Shown here one piece after another: positions 35,392 to 45,128 of a stretch of 48,197 nt of DNA; position 1 is the stretch's first letter; each line of letters opens with the position of its first letter. Made by a program: the position numbers and the translations under genes. The stretch is from Helicobacter trogontum. Lineage in GTDB: Bacteria; Campylobacterota; Campylobacteria; Campylobacterales; Helicobacteraceae. The notes below the pieces were generated by a model. It worked only from the letters and a program-made list of their open reading frames with translations, was not told the DNA's origin and did not search any database. The DNA is taken from the NCBI RefSeq assembly GCF_000765905.2, contig NZ_JRPL02000015.1, forward strand, positions 1-48,197, given 5' to 3'.

Positions 35392-36507
35392 ATGTACCAC
35401 AATGCACAAATAAATAAAGAGTTGATCAATAAAAGACGCTTAAAAATCTATCAGATAGCTGAGGGTTATTGTTATAATAGCGATAGCTTGTTTTTATGGG
35501 ATTTTATATTACCGCATATAAAACCTAGAGCCAAGATTCTTGAACTTGGAAGTGGGAGTGGCATCATAGGGTTACTTTGTGTAAGATCAAAGAATGTGGC
35601 ACTCTATCAAATCGAAAAGCAGGTTGAATATGCACTAATGAATGCAAAAAATGCACAGATAAATCATATAGATTCTGTCATTATTCATGCTGATTGCAAC
35701 ATGATTATTCAATCTAAAGATATATTAAAAGAATTGCATGCAAATATGCTGTGCAACGATAAAAAATTAGAGGCAATATTTACAAAGCAACAATTATCTA
35801 AGGTTTTAGCAGATAAAAACTTGAATGATTTAAAACAAAATACAACAGATTGCAAGAATCTCCATTCCACAAGTTTATACTCAAAAACTTGCAATTATTT
35901 AAATTCGATAGATTCTGAAAGATTTCTATCAAAAAGTCTTACTTGTGCTCAAATAGTAGGAAATGCTTTAGATTCCACACAAGAGCATATAGAATCTAAA
36001 GCATTTTTACACCAAAGTCAAACTCTACAACACGCAGATATTCCTTCGCTTCCTTATTTTGATATGATTGTAAGCAATCCGCCTTTTTATCACACGCAGA
36101 CTTTGCAATCAAATAATCCATTTAAAGCGCAAGCCACACAAAGTCATTTTCTCCCTTTTTCAACAATACTAAAGTTAGCAAAAAAAGTCTTAAAACCACA
36201 TGGCAAATTGATCTTTTGCTATGCTCCTACTATGATTGCAGAAATTTTAGAATCTTTAATGGCATTTAATTTTGGTATTGAAGCTTTGCGTTTTGTATAT
36301 CCTCGCAAGGATAAACACTCTACTCTTGTACTTGTGTATGCAAGGCATAATAGTAAAGCTCAAACGCGTATCCTACCTCCACTTATAACGCACAATGGAT
36401 TAGCCCAACAAGATAATACAGAAGAAGTGATATCTATTTATAATGCCGCATATACACAAAGCCTTAAAGTTTCCTATGATGATATTGTATGGGAAGATTT
36501 ATTGTAA
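35392..36507 (+). CDS. TrmN6-like adenine N6-methyltransferase with a large internal insert
   Basis: The family (TrmN6/YfiC) methylates A37 of tRNA-Val. SAM-binding motif I reads ILELGSGSGIIGLLC (about 45-60). The amino-methyltransferase catalytic motif is VSNPPFYH (about 225). The two are normally about 65 residues apart. Here an additional stretch of about 100 residues (about 110-215, rich in Ser, Asn, Leu, Lys) separates them, which explains the 371-residue length against roughly 240 usually. The frame is open through the insert. Shine-Dalgarno AAAGG precedes the ATG. Confidence 0.82.
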   Translation: MYHNAQINKELINKRRLKIYQIAEGYCYNSDSLFLWDFILPHIKPRAKILELGSGSGIIGLLCVRSKNVALYQIEKQVEYALMNAKNAQINHIDSVIIHADCNMIIQSKDILKELHANMLCNDKKLEAIFTKQQLSKVLADKNLNDLKQNTTDCKNLHSTSLYSKTCNYLNSIDSERFLSKSLTCAQIVGNALDSTQEHIESKAFLHQSQTLQHADIPSLPYFDMIVSNPPFYHTQTLQSNNPFKAQATQSHFLPFSTILKLAKKVLKPHGKLIFCYAPTMIAEILESLMAFNFGIEALRFVYPRKDKHSTLVLVYARHNSKAQTRILPPLITHNGLAQQDNTEEVISIYNAAYTQSLKVSYDDIVWEDLL

Positions 36508-36731
36508 TGTTTGTGAGATTAGGAGATTAGATTGATTTATATGAAGATTAGTTTTACTTGCTAGTCAACATCAGTGTGCTTGGAGCTGCATTCAATTTTA
36601 AATGTTTGGATTAAGAATAAAACTATATAATAAGACATATTTTAAAGTCTTAATGAGATCTTATTTCAAGATTTATTTAAGACTTGCATTGCTCTTGTTT
36701 TTGCAATGTGTTAATAGACTAACATATAAGC

Positions 36732-37403
36732 TTAGAATCTAAAGTTTATACCTAAATGGAGGCTAAATGGACTATTTAATTCTACTAGGTGATATTGCGT
36801 TGCTTGTCCCATAATGTTTGGAAGGTAGCTTGAATTTCTTTGTGGTATGTCATAGGCGAGATAGCGAAGTCGAAATTCAAACTCAAGAAATGATAAGGCG
36901 TAAGCCACCCCAGCATTAATACTACCACCAAAAGCATTCATATTGCCAAGATATTGAGTGCTGATAATATTATGTGCTAATCCAGCACCAATAAATGTGC
37001 TTAACCCACCTGCAATAACAAAGCGATAATCCACATTAAGTCCGATTGTATGCATATTGTATGCACCAAGTGTCATTTCCTTGCTATTCAAATATGAGTG
37101 CATGTAATCAATATATAATTTTACGCCATGACGAGCAAGAAAATACATGTCATAGCCGATTTTAGCACCATAGCTTACTCCAAATAGGCTTTTGTCATAA
37201 TCACCAGGCAAATCATCGTAAGGGCGTGAAGTGCTATAATATTCTGATGACATTTGCATGAGGCTACCACCACCATAGACCCCTAATACAAACTTATTTT
37301 GATTTCCTGCTTTATTGGAATCATTATTTTCATCTGCATAAACCAACATGGATAAACATGTGCATATACTGAATGAAATAGCAAACTTTTTTATAACCTT
37401 CAT
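36732..37403 (-). CDS. Helicobacter outer-membrane protein (small Hop/Hor-like barrel)
   Basis: The product has 223 residues. A signal peptide (KKFAISFSICTCLSMLVYA) precedes the mature start. Then come FVLGVYGGGSLMQM, alternating barrel strands, and a conserved segment GAKIGYDMYFLARHGVKLYIDY. It ends GINFRF with the C-terminal Phe. Helicobacter genomes carry many such proteins, some of them adhesins or porins; this one is short and lacks the extended N-terminal domain of adhesins. AGGAGAG precedes the ATG. Confidence 0.8.
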   Translation of the reverse strand: MKVIKKFAISFSICTCLSMLVYADENNDSNKAGNQNKFVLGVYGGGSLMQMSSEYYSTSRPYDDLPGDYDKSLFGVSYGAKIGYDMYFLARHGVKLYIDYMHSYLNSKEMTLGAYNMHTIGLNVDYRFVIAGGLSTFIGAGLAHNIISTQYLGNMNAFGGSINAGVAYALSFLEFEFRLRYLAYDIPQRNSSYLPNIMGQATQYHLVELNSPFSLHLGINFRF

Positions 37404-37708
37404 GTTACTCTCCTAAACATAAATTAAATAAAATGCGAATTATCTCATATTGATATAAATAATAGAATAACTAAGTATCGTTTATGTGCTTTATAATATC
37501 ATAGGTATTTCATAATTTTACAAGTTATCTTGCATCATCTTTTGACTAGCAAGATACAATACAATGTTAAAATTACACCTAAAAATATTAATTACATATC
37601 GTATTTATGTAAATATGTTATTATTTTGGCTTTGTTGTATTTTTGAATCTTGTGGTTATAGACAGAATATGAAACTTACACAAGAAATTATATTAATTAA
37701 GGCATAGA

Positions 37709-38752
37709 GTGATCATATTAAAAAATATTACAAAAACTTATGCAAATGGTTTCCAAGCAATTAAGCCCTTAAATTTTGAAATAAAACAAGGGGATATTAT
37801 GGGGATTATAGGTTATTCTGGTGCGGGGAAATCAACACTTGTGCGTCTCATAAATAAATTAGAGAGTCCAACAACTGGTGAAATAGTAATTGATGGAGTG
37901 AATATTTTAACACTAAAAGAGTCTGCACTACAAAAAGCAAGACAAAAAATAGGAATGATTTTTCAACATTTTAATCTTTTAGATTCTAGAAATGTCTTTG
38001 GTAATGTGGCTTTTGCCCTAGAAATTGCTAAATGGAAGAAGACAGATATTAAAATACGAGTTATGGAGCTTTTAGAGCTTGTGGGTTTGCAAGATAAAGC
38101 AGATTTTTACCCCAACCAGCTAAGTGGTGGACAAAAACAAAGAATAGCGATTGCAAGGGCACTAGCAAACCACCCAAAGATTTTATTGTGTGATGAGGCT
38201 ACAAGTGCACTTGATACCAAAACTACACAATCAATTTTACAACTCTTGAAAGATATTCAAAAAAAACTTGGATTAACTATTGTTATGATTACACATCAAA
38301 TTGAAGTAGTGCGTTCAATCTGCAATAGCATGTGTGTGATGAGTAATGGAGAGATTGTAGAAGAGGGGCGTGTTGAGCAAATCTTTGCAAATCCAAAGCA
38401 TGAGGTAACAAAAGAACTCATATCATTTCTACCTGCGTTATCCCAAGAGGAAATACTGCAAAAATCGCATAAAGCTGCATATAAAATTTCATTTGTTGGT
38501 GAATATATTCATGAACCTTTAATTGCTGAGATTATTAAAAAATTCAATGTAGATGTCAATATTCTAGCAGGTAATATTGAGGCACTCGCAACGGCTGAGG
38601 TGGGACATTTGATTGTTGATTTTGGTGATGATTTGGAGGAGAGAGAGAGGGCAATAAAGTATTTGAGAAGTAAGGGTTTAATTGTAGAGTCTTTGCAGGA
38701 TTTAGTTATAAACAAAGTTGCACAGATACAAGATTCTATGCTGGGGGATTAA
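37709..38752 (+). CDS. metN: Methionine ABC transporter ATP-binding protein MetN
   Basis: MetN powers uptake of methionine through MetI. The 347 residues show Walker A GYSGAGKST, signature LSGGQKQRIAIARAL, Walker B ILLCDEATSALD and the switch His in MITHQ. A C-terminal ACT-like NIL domain (about 265-340) normally gives feedback inhibition by methionine. The start is GTG with AAGG six bases upstream. MetI begins two bases after its stop. Confidence 0.94.
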   Translation: MIILKNITKTYANGFQAIKPLNFEIKQGDIMGIIGYSGAGKSTLVRLINKLESPTTGEIVIDGVNILTLKESALQKARQKIGMIFQHFNLLDSRNVFGNVAFALEIAKWKKTDIKIRVMELLELVGLQDKADFYPNQLSGGQKQRIAIARALANHPKILLCDEATSALDTKTTQSILQLLKDIQKKLGLTIVMITHQIEVVRSICNSMCVMSNGEIVEEGRVEQIFANPKHEVTKELISFLPALSQEEILQKSHKAAYKISFVGEYIHEPLIAEIIKKFNVDVNILAGNIEALATAEVGHLIVDFGDDLEERERAIKYLRSKGLIVESLQDLVINKVAQIQDSMLGD

Positions 38753-38753
38753 T

Positions 38754-39593
38754 ATGCAGGATATACAACCATGGATTTTAAATTTTATCCAATTACCACA
38801 GACTTTAGCTGATGATGAAGTTAGCTCATCATTGCAAGTGCTTTGTTACTTACTTTTTAGTAATGAAGATGTTGCAGCAAGAGTATTTGATGTGCTTGAT
38901 TTGCTTATAGATGGCACATTTGAGACGCTATATATGGTGTTTTTATCTAGTTTTTTTACAATATTATTTGGGTTACCTTTAGGCGTGATTCTTACGATTA
39001 CAAAAAAAGATTCTCTTTTAAGTGCTCCGACTTTCAATAAAATTTTGGGTATGATAGTAAATACTATACGATCATTTCCTTTTATTGTATTAATTGTAGT
39101 ATTGCTACCTTTTTCAAGAATGTTAATTGGCACGAGTATAGGACCAGATGCAGCATCCTTTGCCTTGTCTATCGCAGCTATACCTTTTGTGGCAAGGCTT
39201 TTTGAGGGAGCGTTAGAAGAGGTAAAGCATGGAATCATTGAAGCGACTTTGAGCATGGGTGCAAGTAAATTGGAAGTAGTATTCATGATGATTGCTGAAT
39301 CTTTGCCTTCACTTATTAATGCCGCTACAATTGCAATTATTGCAATTATTGGTTTTTCGGCTATGGCTGGAAGTGTTGGTGGTGGTGGTTTAGGTGATTT
39401 AGCAATTAAGTATGGCTTTTATGATTCTAGGCTTGATGTATTATACTCTTGTGTGATTGTATTGATTATTATGGTTCAGTGTGTGCAAAGCACTGGTGAT
39501 TATTTGGCACGTATTTTACGCACTCATCAATATGGAGTATTAACACCTATCATACATTTTGTGTATAAGGTATGTGGCAGAACACAAAGATAG
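38754..39593 (+). CDS. metI: Methionine ABC transporter permease MetI
   Basis: MetI forms the membrane channel with MetN. ATG at 38754 (279 aa) is chosen over the upstream TTG at 38718 because GGGGGA lies six bases before it. The core from about residue 48 (GTFETLYMVFLSSFFTILFG) has five membrane segments. The EAA-type coupling loop is EATLSMGASKLEVVFM. About 47 residues precede the core and about 20 extra follow it, longer than the usual 217-residue MetI. The substrate-binding MetQ gene is not here. Confidence 0.92.
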   Translation: MQDIQPWILNFIQLPQTLADDEVSSSLQVLCYLLFSNEDVAARVFDVLDLLIDGTFETLYMVFLSSFFTILFGLPLGVILTITKKDSLLSAPTFNKILGMIVNTIRSFPFIVLIVVLLPFSRMLIGTSIGPDAASFALSIAAIPFVARLFEGALEEVKHGIIEATLSMGASKLEVVFMMIAESLPSLINAATIAIIAIIGFSAMAGSVGGGGLGDLAIKYGFYDSRLDVLYSCVIVLIIMVQCVQSTGDYLARILRTHQYGVLTPIIHFVYKVCGRTQR

Positions 39594-39886
39594 CAGGATT
39601 GATAAATACTATAATTATTGTTTGATTTGTAATTTTTAAGCATAGTGAAGTGTTGGGTTGGTAAGTTATTTAAAGATTTGACAAGAAAGCTTGTAGTTGC
39701 GTTTTTAAGATTAAAATACAATAGATTAAATCTTATTGTATTTATTTTAGGATTTTATACTCTGCTTAAATAATGTTACTTATTGTGCTTGGTTTACTTT
39801 TTTAAAAGCTAAATAGAACCCGATTTAACAACTTATATTATTATGAAATACTAATGCTATGAAAATTAAATTTTTTAGGAGATACT

Positions 39887-41695
39887 ATGAATACACTTGA
39901 GGTACAGAGTTTGGGATTCCCTATTTTTGCTACTTTTGGCTTGTATGCTACAGTGATGATAGGTATTGGGTTGTATTTCTGGCGAAAGACAAAAAATCCC
40001 GAAGAATTTTTCCTTGGTGGGAGGAGTATGGGTCCAACGGTGAGTGCTCTGTCTGCTGGAGCTTCTGATATGAGTAGCTGGTTACTTATGGGGTTACCTG
40101 GTGCGTTATATATTGCGGGGCTTTTGAATGCGTGGATTGCTATTGGGCTTAGCGTTGGTATGTTGTTAAATTGGCTTTTTGTAGCAAAGCGACTTAGAAT
40201 CTATACAGAGGTAATTGACAATTCAATTACTATCCCTGATTATTTTGAAACAAGATTTTCTGATGATAAGCATATTTTGCGACTTATATCAGCAATTGTT
40301 ATCCTTATATTTTTTGTATTTTATATTTCATCTGGGCTTATCGCTGGGGCTAAACTTTTTGAACAGACTTTTCATATTGATTATCACGTGTCGTTGATGA
40401 TTGGTGCTGGTATCATTGTAGTTTATACTTTTTTTGGTGGGTATTTAGCTGTTTGCTGGACCGATCTTTTACAGGGTGTACTTATGATGTTGGCATTAAT
40501 TATTGTGCCTATTGTGATGTTGAATGAGATTGGTGGCCTTAGTGAGGCAAAGAATTATATACAAAAAAGCGATGAAACATTTAATGAGAGGGTGTTAAAG
40601 ACACAACAATATCTTGACACAGATGTGAATACAATTTTAGATGAAATCAAACAGGCACAAACAAATAAATCTATTGTTGATGTAAAACAGAATCTACCTA
40701 TGCTTATAGAATCTTTAAATACCCTTAGTGAGATAAGCAATAACTCTAAAGGATTTAAGACGCTTGCTAAAGAAGCTAATGATATAAATGCAGTTCTTTC
40801 AAATCCACCAAAAGATATTGATAAGAAGTTGCAAACTCTGCTCTCTGATATAGATTCTGCGATTGCTAGTTCGTTGGAAGAGAAAAACCACTTTTCTTTC
40901 TTTCAAGGTGTTACATTGCTTAGTGTTATCTCTACTGTTGCATGGGGGCTTGGCTATTTTGGACAACCACATATTATTGTTCGCTTTATGTCTATCCGAT
41001 CCACGAAAGATATTCCAACTGCGACTATTATAGGCATGTCATGGATGATTATAAGCCTTATTGGTGCGTGTTTTGTGGGTATGCTAGGATTAGCTTATGC
41101 AACAAAATTCAATTTAAGTTTTAGTGATCCTGAAAAGATTTTTATTATTATGTCTCAAGTTTTGTTTAATCCATGGGTTACTGGGATTTTACTTTCTGCT
41201 TTGCTTGCAGCAATTATGAGTACAGCTAGTAGCCAACTTTTAGTATCAGCTTCTACCGTGGCAGAAGATTTCTATAAAAAGATTCTAAAAACTGATGCAA
41301 CACCAAAGCAGGTTATGTTTTTCAGCAGAGCTAGTGTTTTAATTGTCTCATTTGTGGCATTTTTTATATCTACAAATAAGGATTCTAGTATTCTTAGCAT
41401 TGTGGCGTATGCATGGGCTGGTTTTGGTGCAAGTTTTGGAAGTGTTATATTATTTTCTCTATTTTGGAGACGAATGACACGTATGGGTGCCATTGCTGGT
41501 ATGATAACTGGAGCAGTTGTTGTAGTGCTCCATAATAACTTTTTATATACATATTTCCCTATATATGAGATTGTGCCTGGTTTTGTATGTGCTAGTTTAG
41601 CTATTGTTATCGTGAGCTTAATGCAACCTGTGCGACCAGGAACTAAGGAAGCGTTTGATAAAATGATGGTGGAAATGAAAGCAGGTAATATCTAG
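39887..41695 (+). CDS. putP: Sodium/proline symporter PutP with a long periplasmic insert
   Basis: PutP takes up proline with Na+ (SSS family, LeuT fold). Conserved features include [29 protein letters not shown] (about residues 43-72) and [18 protein letters not shown]-like [16 protein letters not shown] (about 350-367). The 602-residue length exceeds the usual ~500. An extra helical stretch of about 100 residues (about 225-325, with [19 protein letters not shown]) lies between membrane segments 6 and 7, a loop that faces the periplasm in PutP. TAGGAG precedes the ATG. Confidence 0.9.
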   Translation: MNTLEVQSLGFPIFATFGLYATVMIGIGLYFWRKTKNPEEFFLGGRSMGPTVSALSAGASDMSSWLLMGLPGALYIAGLLNAWIAIGLSVGMLLNWLFVAKRLRIYTEVIDNSITIPDYFETRFSDDKHILRLISAIVILIFFVFYISSGLIAGAKLFEQTFHIDYHVSLMIGAGIIVVYTFFGGYLAVCWTDLLQGVLMMLALIIVPIVMLNEIGGLSEAKNYIQKSDETFNERVLKTQQYLDTDVNTILDEIKQAQTNKSIVDVKQNLPMLIESLNTLSEISNNSKGFKTLAKEANDINAVLSNPPKDIDKKLQTLLSDIDSAIASSLEEKNHFSFFQGVTLLSVISTVAWGLGYFGQPHIIVRFMSIRSTKDIPTATIIGMSWMIISLIGACFVGMLGLAYATKFNLSFSDPEKIFIIMSQVLFNPWVTGILLSALLAAIMSTASSQLLVSASTVAEDFYKKILKTDATPKQVMFFSRASVLIVSFVAFFISTNKDSSILSIVAYAWAGFGASFGSVILFSLFWRRMTRMGAIAGMITGAVVVVLHNNFLYTYFPIYEIVPGFVCASLAIVIVSLMQPVRPGTKEAFDKMMVEMKAGNI

Positions 41696-41761
41696 GTTTT
41701 TATGTTGTATATGGAGAGTAGATTATATATTATTCTATTTAGCGGGTTTAGAGTTTTTTTG

Positions 41762-41767
41762 TATAAT
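41762..41767 (+). promoter_or_regulatory. -10 element of the SspB-like gene
   Basis: TTTTGTATAATCTTAAG holds TATAAT 29 bp before the next start codon (41797). Confidence 0.55.
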
Positions 41768-41796
41768 CTTAAGCTATTGCAAATAAAGGAAGTTCA

Positions 41797-42303
41797 ATGC
41801 AAAATAGAGATTTAAAACCTATGCTTGCAAAACATGCAAGAGAAATCATACAATTGCTTATTAATCAAAATATTCACTTTTCTGTGCAGTGCAGTAGACA
41901 AAAAGTGCAATTTGATCCAGAACTACCTGAAGAGATTTCAAGTCAGTTTCATCCTATTATAGACTTTATACTTGCAGGCTTCACATTTGATAGCATTGAA
42001 ATATGGCAAGATGATATGTCATTTGAAGCAGGTTTTGGTAAAGATAATTTTCCAAGCCTTGTTGTTATTCCATTCTCAAGTATTATACAGATTACTATCC
42101 CTGTAAATAATAGTGCGATGCGAGATATCTGTGTATTTATGAATGCAATGAATGTGTTGGAATTAGATATTTTTAGGCAATCAGATGTAACACAAGAATT
42201 TGATGAAAAGCTTACATCGCAAGAGTTAGAATCAAGTGAGGAAGAAGCATTGATAGAGAGCTCTAAAAATGCTATTTTATCAAATCCAGACAATAGATTC
42301 TAA
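41797..42303 (+). CDS. Hypothetical protein with SspB-like pattern
   Basis: The 168-residue protein has no signal or membrane segment. An N-terminal helix (about 10-25) precedes a beta-rich core. The core segment MSFEAGFGKDNFPSLVVIPF (about 73-92) then SSIIQITI matches the layout of the SspB fold, where a hydrophobic strand is followed by P-(F/L)-x-x-(I/V). SspB delivers ssrA-tagged proteins to ClpXP. The acidic tail (about 128-160) ends without a recognised ClpX-binding motif. The similarity is short and remains an inference. It has its own promoter and a good site (AAAGGAAG). Confidence 0.6.
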   Translation: MQNRDLKPMLAKHAREIIQLLINQNIHFSVQCSRQKVQFDPELPEEISSQFHPIIDFILAGFTFDSIEIWQDDMSFEAGFGKDNFPSLVVIPFSSIIQITIPVNNSAMRDICVFMNAMNVLELDIFRQSDVTQEFDEKLTSQELESSEEEALIESSKNAILSNPDNRF

Positions 42304-42667
42304 ACATAATATGTGAGATATTTTTCTAAATTAGTGTGGTGCTAAAATTATTGGTAATGAAGTGTAAGAATCTACACGTAGGTATTTGAGTTTTAGTGCG
42401 ATGGAGTGTTGATAATTTAAAATATTATTGATGCAATATTGCGGTATATATATGGACGTTTTAGTGCAAGAGAGTTATGCTTTCATTAAAAGATAATTAA
42501 AATATTTTTGAAAAATTCTATTAGATAAGTCGTGCGTAAAAAGCAGCATATCTGCATGTTGATTTAGCTTAAAATATTCTTTAAAGTTTTGTATTAATTT
42601 ATATAAAGTATTAAAAGTTTGGCTAGAATACGCTTTAATAATAGATAGTAAATGCGAAAGGGTATGA
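42304..42667. other. 364-bp spacer upstream of minD
   Basis: It holds a TAGAAT -10-like element at 42624-42629, about 40 bp before minD. On the minus strand, 42475-42640 keeps a long open frame (with ...NLNQHADMLLFTHDLSNR-like residues) without a start codon; this may be a decayed gene fragment, but nothing more can be said. Confidence 0.45.
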
Positions 42668-43489
42668 ATGGGAAAAAAGCAAGGTGTTGTTATTGCTATC
42701 ACTTCAGGTAAAGGTGGTGTTGGCAAATCTACAGCTACTGCTAATATTGGTGTTGGTTTGGCTGAAAGTGGTAAAAAAGTCATTGCGGTAGATTTTGATA
42801 TTGGCTTACGTAATCTTGATATGATACTTGGGCTTGAGCGTCGTATTGTTTATGATGTGATTGATGTGATGGAAAATAAATGCAATCTTTCTCAAGCAAT
42901 AGTGAGTCACAAAAAAGCAAAAAATCTTTACTTTTTACCCGCAAGTCAAACAAAAGATAAGACAATACTTGATAAAGATAAGGTTAAAGACTTGCTTGAA
43001 AAGCTAAAACTGGAGTTTGACTATATCTTGCTTGATAGTCCTGCGGGTATCGAGAGTGGTTTTGAGCATACAATATTTTGGGCTGATAGGGCAATTATCG
43101 TGGTAACACCAGAGGTAAGTTCAGTGAGGGATAGTGATCGCGTGGTTGGAATCATAGATTCAAAAAGTGACAAGGCAAAGCAAGGTGTAGAATTAGAAAA
43201 ACATATTATTGTTAATCGTTTGCGACCAGAGCTAGTTGCAAAGCAGGATATGTTATCATGTGATGATGTGTTGCAAATTCTTGCCTTGCCATTGATTGGC
43301 ATCGTACCAGAAGATGAAAAGGTGATCAGTGCGACAAATAGCGGTGAGCCAACTATCTTTTCAAAGACGGAAAGTGGTTTAGCATATGAAAGAATTTCAC
43401 GTAGAATCTTAGGGGAAGAAGTGCCATTTGCAACATTCACGCAATCAACTGGTTTCATTGGCAGTTTAAAGAAATTTTTTGGTTTTTAG
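42668..43489 (+). CDS. minD: Septum site-determining ATPase MinD
   Basis: MinD is a ParA-like ATPase that binds the membrane and, with MinC and MinE, keeps the division ring away from the poles. The 273 residues have the deviant Walker A KGGVGKST (15-22), switch region [14 protein letters not shown], Walker B-like [12 protein letters not shown], and a C-terminal amphipathic membrane helix (GSLKKFFGF). minE follows, with its start ten bases after the minD stop. minC is not in the window. Confidence 0.96.
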   Translation: MGKKQGVVIAITSGKGGVGKSTATANIGVGLAESGKKVIAVDFDIGLRNLDMILGLERRIVYDVIDVMENKCNLSQAIVSHKKAKNLYFLPASQTKDKTILDKDKVKDLLEKLKLEFDYILLDSPAGIESGFEHTIFWADRAIIVVTPEVSSVRDSDRVVGIIDSKSDKAKQGVELEKHIIVNRLRPELVAKQDMLSCDDVLQILALPLIGIVPEDEKVISATNSGEPTIFSKTESGLAYERISRRILGEEVPFATFTQSTGFIGSLKKFFGF

Positions 43490-43499
43490 GGAGCTTGTT

Positions 43500-43742
43500 A
43501 TGTTATTTCTTTTTAGAAACAAGAGTGAAAGTAGCGGCACTGCCACACTAGCAAAAAATAGACTAAATAATGTGCTAATCAATGAAAGAGGGTTGCAAAT
43601 TAATTATCTTGATAATTTAACAAAAGACATCACAAACCTTATGAAACAATATGCAAAAACACCGCATATTGTGGTCAATGCAACAGCATATAGAAATAAT
43701 GTCCTTGATATTCAAATTTGTATTGGAAAAACAGAGCAATAA
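43500..43742 (+). CDS. minE: Cell division topological specificity factor MinE
   Basis: MinE stimulates the MinD ATPase and drives pole-to-pole oscillation. ATG at 43500 (80 aa) is chosen because TAGGGAG lies six bases upstream; an in-frame TTG at 43479 overlaps minD. The membrane-binding start MLFLFRNKSESSGTA and the MinD-binding helix (AKNRLNNVLINERGL) are clear, followed by the dimer domain VVNATAYRNNVLDIQI. Confidence 0.93.
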   Translation: MLFLFRNKSESSGTATLAKNRLNNVLINERGLQINYLDNLTKDITNLMKQYAKTPHIVVNATAYRNNVLDIQICIGKTEQ

Positions 43743-44120
43743 AGTCTTTATATAGGGTAGTGCAGGTGAAGTTAAATCTACTCTACGAGGGCATGTCTTA
43801 ATTGTAAAAGATACACACAGGGTATTGTAAGCACACTTATATGTTTTTATAAAGCTATCTCAATGAAATTACGCACTTTTACTTTTTTGTAGTACATAGC
43901 TATTCAAAAAAGAGTAACATTTCTATTTATTTTGTTTGCTTTAGTTCTACAAATCATCAAACACTCTTTTTAAGTATGAGTAAAAAAATCAAAAGAGGTT
44001 AAAAAGGTATCCAATTATTAAGCTTCTAATATACATGTTGTAATAAAAATAAGTGCAAATCATACATGTAATATTTAAACCCAACAATTAATATAAACAT
44101 ATAAAATAATATATCAAAAA
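43743..44120. other. Gene-free AT-rich region, left part of 1.4-kb gap
   Basis: Between minE and the foldback. No credible reading frame, no tRNA and no repeat found by eye. Confidence 0.5.
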
Positions 44121-44785
44121 CAACACGCACCACATTAAGCTACATTTGCAAGGTTTTTAGCTTGTGATGTGTTTTAGGTTTCTTTGATACTTCTTACAAA
44201 CTATACACAAATAATATAGCGATATATCTTACATACTCTTTGCATCAAAACATCTAAAAGATTATTCAAAGATAAAGATTCTTAAAACATGCTTGCTTTA
44301 ATAATTTTTATGTATGGTTTTAGAAATATTAAGAAATCTTTAAGTTTCTTTTATAAAGCTTTTTGTTACCCTTTTTCCCTTTTTGCTAGTATTACTAGAT
44401 TATTTTCCAAAGAGTAATGCGATAGGTTTTTTCTATATACTTCCGCATTTGCAAAATCAAAAAAACACCTTTTAGCATTAACGAATATACCTTAAAGGCG
44501 TTTAATGTATTAAGCCTTTAATATAATCTATCACAACAGCAGCAATATTTACACGCCATGCATGCAACATTTAAGTTAAATATTTGATACAAATATGAAA
44601 CAACTTAGTAAGCATTTCTACATACTCACTACACATAAATACTTAAAGGAATCTATAAAAGCTAGAAGTCTTTAAAACATACTTTATAAAATGTTTTTTG
44701 TGTATAGTGTGTAAGAGATTAAAGAGACCTCAAGCACATCACAGGCTAAAAACCTTGTAAATGTGGTTTAATGTGGTGGGTGTTG
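44121..44785 (+). ncRNA. Long foldback: 91/89-nt arms, 485-nt loop; possible structured RNA or MITE
   Basis: Arm 1 (44121-44211) and arm 2 (44697-44785) are inverted copies matching at 79 of 89 aligned positions, with two single-base bulges. Seven of the ten mismatches are transitions, and all seven leave a G-U pair when the plus strand is RNA; three are transversions. The loop (44212-44696) is AT-rich, holds a perfect 8-bp hairpin at 44492-44521, and has no credible coding frame. Candidates are a plus-strand RNA, a long-arm MITE (no target duplication seen), or a degenerate invertible unit. The strand choice rests on the wobble pattern only; an unusually long near-continuous helix like this would be a natural RNase III target. 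Confidence 0.5.
44492..44521. repeat. Perfect 8-bp hairpin inside the foldback loop
   Basis: TTAAAGGC (44492-44499) and its complement GCCTTTAA (44514-44521) enclose a 14-base spacer. It is the clearest secondary structure in the loop, but has no T run. Confidence 0.6.
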
Positions 44786-45128
44786 TATAAGGTAGCTTTG
44801 AGCAATACCTTCTTAACAAATGCAGCTTTAAATGGTGCGTGTAATCTAATAGATCTAGAATATTAAAAGATAAAAATAGTATAACTAGATTCTATAATTT
44901 GTGGCAATACTTCATAATTTGCAATTAGCATTCTAAGTTTGCATACATTGCTTCATGTTTTCAAGATTTATATAGAGTTTTCCCATTTACCGACATTGAT
45001 AAATGAGGGCATGTTTTTACTATAAGAATAATTCGCCATCTTTTATAAATCATTGAGAAGCAAACACGATAGGATATAATCAGTTGGTAATACTTATAGC
45101 AATGTTGTTGTTAGTTATTGGCTTGTTG
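44786..45128. other. Gene-free region, right part of 1.4-kb gap
   Basis: Follows the foldback and leads into the murA 3' end. I see only AT-rich sequence without frames or clear hairpins. Confidence 0.5.

Noticed and set aside
42475-42640. Minus-strand open frame without start upstream of minD
   Set aside because: It only becomes long by running antisense into minD; no start codon or homologue. I mention it as a possible fragment but do not call a gene.
44121-44785. Foldback read as an invertible gene switch
   Set aside because: The enclosed segment has no gene or promoter that inversion could switch, and arms are only 89% identical.
44121-44785. Foldback read as RNase P RNA, tmRNA or an rRNA processing stem
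   Set aside because: The loop lacks the conserved core motifs of these RNAs and is too AT-rich.
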